A stretch of DNA of 64,000 bases from the NCBI GenBank assembly GCA_031425035.1, contig JANPIN010000016.1, positions 72,765 through 136,764 of the forward strand. Direction: 5' to 3'. The DNA is from M3007 sp031425035 (GTDB taxonomy: Bacteria; Bacteroidota; Bacteroidia; Chitinophagales; Saprospiraceae). The translations under genes were made by a program, and so were the position numbers. A model generated the notes under the pieces. It was given only the letters and a program-made list of their open reading frames with translations. It made no database searches and had not been told where the DNA came from. Position 1 is the stretch's first letter. Every line of letters begins with the position of its first letter. Positions 1 to 7,617 of this stretch are shown here, one piece after another.

Positions 1-1
1 C

Positions 2-835
2 ATCGTGCCGCGGGAGCTGGACCTGTCCGCCCTGCGTTCCATCGGCTCGACGGGTTCGCCGCTGCCGCCGGAGGGTTTCGACTGGATTTATGCGCAGGTG
101 AAAACCGATGTCTGGCTGACGTCCATGAGCGGCGGCACCGACGTATGTACGGCTTTTGTCGGCGGCAATCCGCTCCTGCCCGTGTATGAAGGTGAAATTC
201 AGTGCCGTACCCTTGGCGCCGCCGTGGAAGCCTATGATGAGCAAGGCCGTCCTTTACTGGACGAAGTGGGCGAAATGGTCATTACCCAGCCTATGCCCTG
301 CATGCCGGTGTTCTTCTGGAACGACCCGGATTTTACGAAATACCAGGCGAGTTATTTCGAGGATTATCCGGGTATTTGGCGGCATGGCGACTGGCTGCGC
401 ATCACGTCGCGTGCTTCGCTGGTCATTCTGGGGCGCTCCGATGCTACGCTCAACCGGCAGGGTATCCGCATTGGTACCAGCGAAATTTACCGCTCGGTGG
501 AGCAGTTGCCCGAGTTGCGCGACAGCCTGATCGTGAATCTGGAACAAGCGGATGGCGAATCTTATATGCCGCTGTTTGTGGCCTTGAAACCGGGCTTTGA
601 ATTGACGGAAGAATTAAAGAAAAAAATCAACAAGCAACTTCGAACGGACTATTCGCCGCGGCACGTACCGGATGCTATTATTGCCGTGCCGGATATTCCT
701 TACACCATTAGTGGCAAGAAACTGGAGCTGCCTGTAAAAAGAGTGTTGCAGGGCAAGGCATTGGAGAAGGCAGTAAATCTGGGCTCGGTGCGGAACCCGG
801 AGGCGTTTGAGGCGTTTTTAGGATTTAGGATGTAG
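2..835 (+). CDS. Acetoacetyl-CoA synthetase, C-terminal part (5' end outside window)
   Basis: This is the C-terminal part of an ANL-superfamily adenylate-forming enzyme. It best fits acetoacetate-CoA ligase, a cytosolic enzyme that activates acetoacetate with ATP and CoA. The frame is open from the window edge, so the gene is cut off rather than starting here. Visible landmarks are the substrate-side segment with MPVFFWNDPD, the hinge region GIWRHGDW followed by ILGRSDATLNRQGIRIG, and the C-terminal lysine motif YTISGKKLELPVKR, whose Lys is the adenylation residue of the family. The block FFWNDPD...YFEDYPGIWRHGDW is typical of acetoacetyl- rather than acetyl-CoA synthetases. The stop codon lies inside a long palindrome shared with the converging TonB receptor gene. 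Confidence 0.85.
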   Translation: MVPRELDLSALRSIGSTGSPLPPEGFDWIYAQVKTDVWLTSMSGGTDVCTAFVGGNPLLPVYEGEIQCRTLGAAVEAYDEQGRPLLDEVGEMVITQPMPCMPVFFWNDPDFTKYQASYFEDYPGIWRHGDWLRITSRASLVILGRSDATLNRQGIRIGTSEIYRSVEQLPELRDSLIVNLEQADGESYMPLFVALKPGFELTEELKKKINKQLRTDYSPRHVPDAIIAVPDIPYTISGKKLELPVKRVLQGKALEKAVNLGSVRNPEAFEAFLGFRM

Positions 836-892
836 GATTTTAGTGATAGTCTCACTTTGAGTGAGACTATCACTAAAATCCTACATCCTAAA
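824..892. terminator. Perfect 33-bp inverted repeat, bidirectional terminator at convergent genes
   Basis: Two arms (824-856 and 860-892) are exact reverse complements around a 3-base TTG loop. The right arm runs into a short A tract, which is a T tract for leftward transcripts. The stop codon of the rightward synthetase (833-835) lies in the left arm and the stop of the leftward TonB receptor (888-890) lies in the right arm. One hairpin can therefore end both transcripts. The core TAGTCTCACTT recurs in an imperfect hairpin at 4933-4981. Confidence 0.8.
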
Positions 893-3161
893 AAAACAAC
901 GATACACTTCCCTTCAAAAAGAACGGCGTGCCCGGCGTATAATGCAGCTCCGATACCGGCGCCTGTTCGTCAAACAGGCGGCTTTCCGTATCGAACTGCG
1001 CTTCGTTCCAATCCACGTTCAGCAGGTTCTCAAACGACAGCCCCAGTTCAAACTTGCGTTGCGTATAGGTTACCCCGCCATCCAGCAGGAAATAACCCAG
1101 CGCGGTAACGGTGTTGATCTCATTGGCCGGCCGGTCGGCGATGTACCGGTAGCGCAGACTGGCGTTCAAACCCTTTTTAAATTTGGTTGTCAGTCCGCCT
1201 ATGCTGCTGAAGGTCGGCGCCAGTGGAATAAAGTTCTCGCCTTCCGGGTCTCCCTTACTCCTTGGCACCGTGAAATTCAGGTCGGTATCGAAAAACAGCC
1301 AGTCGACGATCTGGTAGCGCGCCGAGAAATCCAGGCCGTACCGCCGAGTTTTACCGCTGGGTTCCACCACCGCTTCGTCGCCGACGTACACGAATTCCTG
1401 TTCCAGATCGAGGCCCCAAACGGCTACATTGAGCAACAGGCTTGCCGTCGGTTTGATGAACGTGCCCACGTCGACGCCAAAGGCGCGGGGCAGAATTTGC
1501 GCGCCGTTTTGCGGCACCACCACCCGGGCATCATTGGAGTGAAAACCGACGCCCGATTTGACATACAGCTGCACCACCGGCGAAGGATTGTAGTAAAAAC
1601 TCAGTTTCGGGCTCACCACATGGGCATTTACCACCGGGTGGCTGAACAGGCTGTCTAACTGATTGACGTAACCGAACACAAACTGATCGAAGCGCAGTCC
1701 GGCGTTGATACTGAACTTGTTGGATATTTTCCAGATCTCATCCGCGTACAGTCCGGCATTGAGTTCGTCGATGTCGCCCAGAGCGTAATAGCCCAGAAAG
1801 GTGTTCCGTTTTTTGGTATGCGACAGTTCGGTGCCCTTGGTTTTATCGTAGCGGATATTCAAACCCACTTCGGTGCGCAGCGTCGTGTTCCCGGCTTGCC
1901 GGTCGAAGTTATAATTCACTTTATAGCCGAAAATATCGCGGTTTTCGACCTGCTGGATCTGGTCGCCATCGACCGGGTCGTTCAGGAAAAACGTAAAATT
2001 GGAAAACAGCTGGAACTGGTTACGCACGTAGTACACCTGATTTTTCAGGAAATCGCCGTTGGAGAACGACTTCAGCAGTTGCAGATTCGCGTTGGTGCGG
2101 CTGGTAGCCCCGCCTTCCGAATCATCGATGGCGCCAAAACGGGTAATGCGGCCGCTTTTGACCGCCCTGTCCGGCACCTGACCCGACGCCTCCCACTTGC
2201 TCGACATGTTGGACAACGAGATGCTCAGCACCTGATCGCGTCCCACCAGACCATGGTATTTACCCATCAGGTTAATGCGGCTGAAATTCTGCGGGCTTTC
2301 AAAAGGACCGTTGCTGAACAGCATTTCGGAAGCGACATAGGCATTCTGATTCGTGTTGTTTTTACCCAGTAAGTCCACCAGCGCAACGGCCCGGTAGGTG
2401 TCGAATTCGCCGGCTTCCAGTTTGATCGTGCTGTGGTCCAGTGCGTTGCGGGTGTTGAAATCCACGTAGCCAGCCGTGGCAAAATCGCCCTGCCGGGTGT
2501 AATAAGGACCTTTGTTAAAGTCCACGTTCTGAATGGCTTCGGGGATCAGGAAGTGCAGATCGGCATAGCCCTGGCCATGGGCATGACTGACCATATTGAC
2601 CGGCATACCATCCACGGAAATGCGGATATCCGTGCCATGATCGGCGTCGAAACCGCGCAGGTAAATCTGTTCGGCTTTACCGCCGCCGGCATGCTGGGCC
2701 GTGAACAGGCCCGGCACCATGCGCAAAATATCCTGCGAACTTTTAGTCGGCCGTAAATCCAGATCGATCTTGCTGATCAGGGTCATGGTTTTGGCCAGGT
2801 CACGCTGATCATTAACGACCACCTCCGAAATGTTAAGCGATTTGGGCGCCATGAAAATATCTATGGAAACGGGCGTGCCGGCCGCTACGGTCACCGCAAT
2901 GCGCTGCGTTTCAAAACCTAACAGGCTCACTTGCAGGGTATAAGCGCCGGGGCTTAGTTCCCGGATATAAAAGGCGCCGGTTTCATTCGAATGCCCGTGC
3001 AGCGGACTGTCCTGGATGGCAATGGTGGCGCCCACGAGTGCTTCGCCGGTCAGATCATTGGCCACTTTTCCGGAAATACTCCCGGTTTGGGCGAAGGAAG
3101 TGGCGGCCAGCAACCACCCGGTAAAGCAAAGGCTGTATATTTTTAAACTAGTGTTTTTCAC
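888..3161 (-). CDS. TonB-dependent outer-membrane receptor with carboxypeptidase-regulatory-like N-domain
   Basis: A predicted 757-residue outer-membrane receptor importing an unknown ligand with energy from TonB. I place the start at a GTG at 3161 because a signal peptide (KNTSLKIYSLCFTGWLLAAT..FAQ) follows directly; an upstream ATG at 3218 would add 19 residues unlike a leader. Domains in order: signal peptide to about residue 25, a CarboxypepD_reg-like beta-sandwich (about 28-110, ISGKVANDLTGEALVGATI), a plug domain (about 120-235), and a beta-barrel ending in the aromatic-rich GSVSLFF expected for outer-membrane insertion. The plug holds a striking His-containing stretch, FDADHGTDI...MVSHAHGQGYADLH, which could suggest a metal or metal-chelate ligand, but that is inference. 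The neighbour upstream encodes a small His-rich secreted protein. Confidence 0.88.
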   Translation of the reverse strand: MKNTSLKIYSLCFTGWLLAATSFAQTGSISGKVANDLTGEALVGATIAIQDSPLHGHSNETGAFYIRELSPGAYTLQVSLLGFETQRIAVTVAAGTPVSIDIFMAPKSLNISEVVVNDQRDLAKTMTLISKIDLDLRPTKSSQDILRMVPGLFTAQHAGGGKAEQIYLRGFDADHGTDIRISVDGMPVNMVSHAHGQGYADLHFLIPEAIQNVDFNKGPYYTRQGDFATAGYVDFNTRNALDHSTIKLEAGEFDTYRAVALVDLLGKNNTNQNAYVASEMLFSNGPFESPQNFSRINLMGKYHGLVGRDQVLSISLSNMSSKWEASGQVPDRAVKSGRITRFGAIDDSEGGATSRTNANLQLLKSFSNGDFLKNQVYYVRNQFQLFSNFTFFLNDPVDGDQIQQVENRDIFGYKVNYNFDRQAGNTTLRTEVGLNIRYDKTKGTELSHTKKRNTFLGYYALGDIDELNAGLYADEIWKISNKFSINAGLRFDQFVFGYVNQLDSLFSHPVVNAHVVSPKLSFYYNPSPVVQLYVKSGVGFHSNDARVVVPQNGAQILPRAFGVDVGTFIKPTASLLLNVAVWGLDLEQEFVYVGDEAVVEPSGKTRRYGLDFSARYQIVDWLFFDTDLNFTVPRSKGDPEGENFIPLAPTFSSIGGLTTKFKKGLNASLRYRYIADRPANEINTVTALGYFLLDGGVTYTQRKFELGLSFENLLNVDWNEAQFDTESRLFDEQAPVSELHYTPGTPFFLKGSVSLFF

Positions 3162-3221
3162 GATGTGGTGTATTGGAAAGCAGGTTTTAACCCGCCATGG
3201 AAGAAGTAGGCATACCACATA

Positions 3222-3289
3222 CTGGTCAGACGACTTGGAGTCGTCGGACCAGGGTGCTGCGGTCAGACGACTTCAGGTCGTCTGATTGC
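3222..3289. repeat. Two palindromic REP-like units (GACGAC...GTCGTC)
   Basis: Two adjacent palindromes occupy 3222-3252 and 3260-3289. The first has 14-base arms (CTGGTCAGACGACT against AGTCGTCGGACCAG) with one mismatch. The second repeats GGTCAGACGACTT with a slightly decayed right arm. The same stem recurs in a tandem array at 63775-63957 and begins again at the right window edge. They lie between the His-rich secreted protein gene and the TonB receptor gene, so they could attenuate or protect that transcript. Confidence 0.75.
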
Positions 3290-3398
3290 TAAACGAGTGG
3301 GTTAGCGGAAATGACTGTTCGGCAACACAGGCATGCAGCGCTGCCACTTCCGCTTGGAAGCCAGTACATAAATAATCAAAGGGAAATCAGGCAGGCAG

Positions 3399-3782
3399 TT
3401 AGCTCTTAGCTGCGTCGGGCGGGGGCAGGAGGACGTCGCCAAAGACGTTTTGATACAGGAACGACCAGTCGGTATGCAGCGCGGACCAGGTAGACGGTGT
3501 AACGCCCCACACCGTGGGTGGCAGCGGCAACAAATGCGCCGACAGGGCATCTTTAATATAAGAAAAATTATGCGTTGTAACGGGATGATCGCTGCTGTCT
3601 TTTTCCGACTCGGCCATCGCCAGACCTACGTGGTGGCTATGGACCTGACCGTTGTGCACGTGTTCCAGGTGGTCCTGCCAGTTGAAAGCGTGCGCCAGAC
3701 CATCGCTTACCCAGGGCAGCAGCGTTTGCGCGGCGGCGTTCAGGTAAATGACTAAGAAGGTCCAGGCGACGATTTTTTTCAT
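3399..3782 (-). CDS. Small His-rich secreted protein of unknown function
   Basis: A 127-residue protein with an N-terminal signal peptide or anchor (MKKIVAWTFLVIYLNAAAQ). It is followed by a His-rich stretch, WQDHLEHVHNGQVHSHHVG, and later TTHNF and ALHTDW. The density of His suggests binding of a transition metal in the periplasm, but no family is recognised and this is inference. It is in the same direction as, and upstream of, the TonB receptor gene ending at 888, with about 240 bp containing two palindromes between them. Short His-rich secreted proteins next to TonB receptors are a recurring arrangement in metal handling. Its start is the only ATG preceding the hydrophobic leader. Confidence 0.7.
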   Translation of the reverse strand: MKKIVAWTFLVIYLNAAAQTLLPWVSDGLAHAFNWQDHLEHVHNGQVHSHHVGLAMAESEKDSSDHPVTTHNFSYIKDALSAHLLPLPPTVWGVTPSTWSALHTDWSFLYQNVFGDVLLPPPDAAKS

Positions 3783-3837
3783 TCCACGTACAGTATGGGG
3801 AGATGTACGTACGGAAGGTCCACCTGGATTTTAGCGG

Positions 3838-3876
3838 AGAGGTGACATCCCGATTTTTCATAGGGGTGTCATCTCA
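3838..3876. repeat. Imperfect palindrome in a divergent intergenic region
   Basis: Arms GAGGTGACATCCC (3838-3850) and GGGGTGTCATCTC (3864-3876) pair with two mismatches. The motif GACATCCCGATTTTT resembles the GTCATCCCGAATTTTA arm of the nested palindrome at 30394-30633, so both may be members of one dispersed family. It lies between the leftward His-rich gene and the rightward MNT gene. Confidence 0.5.
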
Positions 3877-4070
3877 GAGCGGCAGTGAATAGCGGCAATC
3901 AATAACGCCAAGCTACTGGTCGATCGGCAAAAATTATGAGCAAAGGAAGTGTACGAGGCAAGAGAAATACGGAGGACGATTTGCGAATCAACACGTTTAA
4001 ACGTATTATTGTGGGTATATTTGCTTCTTTTGCGAACTTAACCGTGAATTTGTCTATAGGATTGAGCATT

Positions 4071-4385
4071 ATGAAAGATCATATCCACCTGCTAAAAAAG
4101 ATAAAAGCCTGCGTAGAGGAGATCGATCCGCAGTCTAAGGTTATCTTATTCGGCTCCCGATCCAGAGGCGAGGCGAGGGAAGATTCCGATTGGGACATAT
4201 TGATATTAACGTCCGGTTCCATTGATTTAAAAGTGGAGCAAAAGTTTCGGCATAAACTGTTTGAACTGGAGCTGGAATTTGGACAAGCAATTTCCACCTT
4301 CGTTTATTCAAAAGAAGATTGGAATGGTAAGCAACGGGTTACGCCATTGTATCAAAATGTACAACGGGAAGGAATCGCTTTATGA
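4071..4385 (+). CDS. MNT-type nucleotidyltransferase domain protein (antitoxin-like)
   Basis: A 104-residue minimal nucleotidyltransferase. The signature GSx10DxD is complete: G28-S29, then D40 and D42 within FGSRSRGEAREDSDWD, so nucleotidyl transfer (for example AMPylation of a partner) is chemically possible. I use the ATG at 4071 because it places a normal short helix before the motif; the frame stays open to 3936 but those residues look unlike the family. Its stop overlaps the start of the following HEPN gene (ATGA at 4382-4385), so the two are translationally coupled. In known MNT/HEPN pairs the MNT protein neutralises the HEPN RNase by adding AMP. Base composition is more AT-rich than the surrounding genes, which suggests acquisition by transfer. 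Confidence 0.82.
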   Translation: MKDHIHLLKKIKACVEEIDPQSKVILFGSRSRGEAREDSDWDILILTSGSIDLKVEQKFRHKLFELELEFGQAISTFVYSKEDWNGKQRVTPLYQNVQREGIAL

Positions 4386-4777
4386 AATCAGCAGACCGGG
4401 ACGCTTATGTAAAATACCGATTGCAAAAGGCTGAGGAAACCTTCGAAGTTGCCGAACTGCTTGTGGAAAATAAAAAGTGGAATTCGGCAATCAATCGCTT
4501 CTATTATGCTGCTTATTATGCCGTTAGTGCTTTAATAGTTAAGCTGGAAATAGATACAAAAACGCATGCGGGCGTAAAAACACAATTCTTCCTACGTTTT
4601 TTCAAAACTGGTAAAATAGACGCCCGATTAGGTAAATTGTACTCAGATTTATTTGACTGGCGATAGAAAGGAGATTATGGAGATTTTTTCGATTTTACGG
4701 AGGAAGATGTTAAGCCACTTGTGGCGCCGATAAGGGAATTGATAAGTGTTATAATAGATATAGCCAGCGCAAAATAG
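4382..4777 (+). pseudogene. HEPN domain protein interrupted by an in-frame TAG
   Basis: The reading frame encodes a HEPN-family helical protein. It stops at a TAG at 4664-4666 after 94 codons, then continues in the same frame (KGDYGDFFDFTEEDVKPLV...) to a TAG at 4775-4777, for 131 codons plus stop if read through. HEPN proteins usually read RQKGDYGDF here, so one C-to-T change of CAG to TAG is the simplest explanation. The canonical RNase motif RX4-6H is also absent: R39 is followed by FYYAAYY, with Tyr where His would be. The gene is thus probably an inactivated, or truncated but tolerated, partner of the upstream MNT protein. A sequencing error or stop-codon readthrough remains possible. 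Confidence 0.75.
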
Positions 4778-4791
4778 CTTTAAACGAAATC

Positions 4792-4829
4792 GCAGTTTAA
4801 ATGTCTGATTACCAGATATTTAAACCTGC
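4792..4829. terminator. Stem-loop after the MNT/HEPN pair
   Basis: GCAGTTTAAATGTCTG and CAGATATTTAAACCTGC form an imperfect stem around ATTAC, 15 bases after the end of the HEPN frame. There is no long T tract, so terminator function is only likely. Confidence 0.45.
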
Positions 4830-4932
4830 CTATAATATTTGGCCCTGCCATTAACATTGTTTCCCGGGTTTGCTTTGATGGATTCGGGTTATTGGGCAAT
4901 CAATTGGCAAAAATTATTTTATAAAGCGCTTG

Positions 4933-4981
4933 TTCTATTAACTGATAGTTTCACTTGGAGTGAGACTATCCGTTAATAGGA
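4933..4981. terminator. Hairpin at convergent genes, relative of the 824-892 palindrome
   Basis: TCTATTAACTGATAGTTTCACT pairs with AGTGAGACTATCCGTTAATAGG with three mismatches around a TGG loop. The central GATAGT.TCACTT.GAGTGAGACTATC matches the core of the perfect palindrome at 824-892. It sits between the ends of the rightward MNT/HEPN pair and the leftward glycosyltransferase gene, so it can act on both transcripts. Confidence 0.65.
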
Positions 4982-4983
4982 CT

Positions 4984-5745
4984 TCACTTATGCCTAAACC
5001 AGCAATCCCGCCGCTCCACCTCATAACCTTTAAATACCGTATTCACCGGCGCGCCATGGTATAAACAGTCGTTAAACCGTGTCCGTACCAGGTAATTAAA
5101 GGCGCCCATATCGCCGGTATAAGCGCTCTGATTATCCTGGTTATACTGCGCATGGATCTGGCAGAGTGCTTCCAGAAAATGCTGCATTAAAGCGTGGTTT
5201 CCACCGATAACGCCACAATTGAGTAAGGTCGCCTGACTGAATTGGGTTTCGTAGGCTGTAAAATCAGCTATTCGGCTGCGCAAATGCGTGGAATGGTCCA
5301 TCATCCAGGCATCATCGAGTTGCTTGGGCTCGTCGCCACAGAAAAGGGTAGCGGGATGGGTATTAAAAAGCGGGTGTATAAATGGATTGCTACACACGAC
5401 TACATCGGCTACGTCGGTTACAAAAACGTGGCTTATTTGCGCAGCATGCTGCCGGAGAAATTCGCAATACACAAAATAACGGTACACATTCGGGTTATAT
5501 GGGCCCGGAAAGTCCACTTTTACTAGTTGTATATAGTCATTTTGATGTTTGGCACAGGTCGCTGCCGAAAAGTTATTATGGAAGAGTACGCCCTTTAACT
5601 GTAAATCGGCAATAGATTCCGCCCAGTCTTTTACTAAGGAATAATCGTCGGCCGCTAAATTCGTACTACGGTTTACATCATATACGCCCGTCAGGTGACA
5701 GGCCATGATCAACGGCGTATTTCGAGGAAGTAAAACGGCTTCCAT
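4984..5745 (-). CDS. Putative glycosyltransferase, GT-A-like
   Basis: A protein of 253 residues if started at the ATG at 5745, two bases after the stop of the upstream glycosyltransferase; an ATG at 5790 is also open and would overlap that gene by 43 bases. The block HVFVTDVADVVVCSNPF resembles the acidic metal-binding motif (D.D) and following NPF of nucleotide-diphospho-sugar transferases, and NCGVIGGN downstream matches the N.GV..G block of the same type. No signal peptide is seen, so a cytosolic role in glycan assembly is likely. The family assignment is by motif only and the sugar donor is unknown. Confidence 0.6.
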   Translation of the reverse strand: MEAVLLPRNTPLIMACHLTGVYDVNRSTNLAADDYSLVKDWAESIADLQLKGVLFHNNFSAATCAKHQNDYIQLVKVDFPGPYNPNVYRYFVYCEFLRQHAAQISHVFVTDVADVVVCSNPFIHPLFNTHPATLFCGDEPKQLDDAWMMDHSTHLRSRIADFTAYETQFSQATLLNCGVIGGNHALMQHFLEALCQIHAQYNQDNQSAYTGDMGAFNYLVRTRFNDCLYHGAPVNTVFKGYEVERRDCWFRHK

Positions 5746-5747
5746 GA

Positions 5748-6389
5748 TTAAGAAAGGGAAATAGGCTGCATTTGTTTTAAAGTAGAACAAATACTCGTAG
5801 GCGAGTTGCGGTAGTAAATATACGTTCTCAAATCTACTTTTTGAACCCGGTACTGAAGCGCCACGTGCTCATAAAAGTGTGCATCGGCCGCATAGGTATC
5901 CTGAAATTTTACACTATGAAAAACCTCTTTTTTGCCAAATAAAGTCGCAAATAACACGCAGTCATCTACGTGAATAACCTGGCTGCGATCCAACCTGTCC
6001 GGCACGTAGTAATCGGCTTCTGTATCCACAACGGTTTGCGTGGTCGAAGCGATCAGATCGGAGAATTCCATTTGCTGCAGGCATGAACGCAAATGATTGG
6101 GTTTATATTCATCATCCGCATCGATGATGGTGATGAATTGTCCGCTGCTGTTTAAAATTCCCCGGTTAATAGAACTGGATTGCCCCCGGTTCTTATGGCG
6201 GATATAGGTGATTTTATCCTGATGTTTTTGGGCGTAATGCAGCAGTTGGGTATTCGTATCATTATTACTGCCGTCGTCGATTATAATTAATTCAAAATTC
6301 TGGTAATCCTGGCCAAGCACCGAATCTATCGCTCTTTTAACCAGGTTAAAGTCGGTATTGTACACCGACATCAGTACCGAAATCATCAT
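5748..6389 (-). CDS. Family 2 glycosyltransferase
   Basis: A 213-residue GT2 enzyme that transfers a sugar from a nucleotide-sugar donor. Landmarks are the N-terminal strand ISVLMSVYN, the UDP-binding DDGSNNDT (about residues 39-46), KNRGQSSSINRGI, and the metal-binding IDADDEYKPN around residue 90. It is shorter than many GT2 proteins and lacks membrane segments, so it probably acts at the inner face of the membrane or in the cytosol. It is the first gene of a two-gene leftward unit with the GT-A-like gene ending at 4984. The pair sits in an AT-rich patch beside the MNT/HEPN pair, consistent with an acquired island. Confidence 0.85.
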   Translation of the reverse strand: MMISVLMSVYNTDFNLVKRAIDSVLGQDYQNFELIIIDDGSNNDTNTQLLHYAQKHQDKITYIRHKNRGQSSSINRGILNSSGQFITIIDADDEYKPNHLRSCLQQMEFSDLIASTTQTVVDTEADYYVPDRLDRSQVIHVDDCVLFATLFGKKEVFHSVKFQDTYAADAHFYEHVALQYRVQKVDLRTYIYYRNSPTSICSTLKQMQPISLS

Positions 6390-6490
6390 TTTTGCTTATT
6401 CTGAAACGTTTTTTTGAAAATACGCCGTAAAGGTAGAAACAATAACAGGCCATTTGTTCCGGCGGTAAGAAATTGCCTTAAATTTTGAGT

Positions 6491-7468
6491 TTACAAATGC
6501 ATCAACTTGGTCGCATACTGGGCGGGCTTGAACACGCCCTGCTGTCCGGCTTTGGCCGGCATGAACTGCCAGGGCGTCACCTGTTTGGTCCAGTCGAAAT
6601 CGTTTTTCTCCTTATGGCGCCGACGGTAGGCGAGGGGCGTGCAGGAACGATATTTCTTAAACAGCCGGTTGAAGTTCGCCACATTGTTGAACCCCGAGGC
6701 ATAACAGATCTGGTTGATCGGCTCGTCGGTGCTCAGCAGCAGTTTGCAGGCGTGACCAATACGCACGTCCAGGAGGAACTGGGTGAAACTCTTGGTCGTG
6801 TATTTCTGGAAAAAATGGCTGAAGGCCGAACTGGTCATGTTCACCAGCGCTGCCACCTCGCCGATCTTGATGTTGTAGTTGGCGAAGTTTTTCAGAATAT
6901 AGGAGTACACCATTTGAATGCGGTTGTTCTCCGACGTAAGCGCCTGCGGTGAAAAACCCTCACTGGCCAGAAATGTCGTTTCCGTCGATTGCGACAACAG
7001 GTCGAGCAGCTGCAAAAACTCGACGATGCTGGCAAAACCCTTGTCCTCCGTCAGCCCGATCATCTTCTGCATGGCCAGTTCTACGGTTTTGCCCTGGAAT
7101 TTAATGCCCCGCGCGGCATCCTGCAGCAACTTCCGGATCTTGTAAAAGCGCTCCTTTTGAAAGAGGTGGCCGACCAGCAGGTCCATGGCAAACTGGATAG
7201 TGATCACCCGATAGGGCTGCAAACTCTGTTGCAGGGCTTCCTCGGCATCCCATTTATGGTATAAATAAGGCCCGAGCAGCACCAGATCGCAGTGGTTATA
7301 CCGCTCCGTACTGTCGCCGACTATACGTGTGCCGGAGATACCAACGACCAGGTTGAGTTCGAATTCCGGGTGGCTGTGGATCGGGTAGTCAAAGCCGTTA
7401 TTGACAGAGTCCAGCACCACCAAAACGTCCGGTTCTTTCAAGGGGGTAATTTCCCGGTAGATATCCAT
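6491..7468 (-). CDS. AraC-family transcriptional regulator (cupin sensor plus double HTH)
   Basis: A 325-residue regulator. The N-terminal half has a cupin-like sugar-sensing pattern (YPIHSHPEFELNLVV, then CDLVLLGPYLYHKW). The C-terminal part, about residues 200-290, holds the two helix-turn-helices of the AraC family: IGEVAALVNMTSSAFSHFFQKYT and INQICYASGFNNVANFNRLFKKY. A tail of about 35 residues follows. It is divergent from susC with about 150 bp between start codons, so it probably controls that polysaccharide locus in response to a sugar or oligosaccharide. A TAnnTTTG box lies upstream at 7517-7524. Most Bacteroidota polysaccharide loci use ECF sigma/anti-sigma, hybrid or SusR-type regulators; AraC-type control is less common but known. 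Confidence 0.9.
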   Translation of the reverse strand: MDIYREITPLKEPDVLVVLDSVNNGFDYPIHSHPEFELNLVVGISGTRIVGDSTERYNHCDLVLLGPYLYHKWDAEEALQQSLQPYRVITIQFAMDLLVGHLFQKERFYKIRKLLQDAARGIKFQGKTVELAMQKMIGLTEDKGFASIVEFLQLLDLLSQSTETTFLASEGFSPQALTSENNRIQMVYSYILKNFANYNIKIGEVAALVNMTSSAFSHFFQKYTTKSFTQFLLDVRIGHACKLLLSTDEPINQICYASGFNNVANFNRLFKKYRSCTPLAYRRRHKEKNDFDWTKQVTPWQFMPAKAGQQGVFKPAQYATKLMHL

Positions 7469-7516
7469 TTTTAGAATTTAATTTTTTGCTAAACGTAGCA
7501 GACAAACATCCTTTCA

Positions 7517-7524
7517 CAAAAGTA
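7517..7524 (-). promoter_or_regulatory. Candidate -7 box (TACTTTTG) for the AraC regulator
   Basis: Read on the minus strand the sequence is TACTTTTG, a full match to the Bacteroidota -7 consensus TAnnTTTG, 49 bases upstream of the regulator start. No clear TTG is seen at the expected -33 spacing, so support is partial. Confidence 0.35.
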
Positions 7525-7617
7525 CCAACTATTCGCATTAAAGTATCATTTCCGGGAAGGAGAAAAGCTGACATTTGCCAAAGGTTCATTTGGAACGAAT
7601 ATCAAACGGGGGTCACC

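Noticed and set aside
861..1658. 265-codon rightward frame opposite the TonB receptor
   Set aside because: It is antisense to a clearly conserved receptor and shows no domain.
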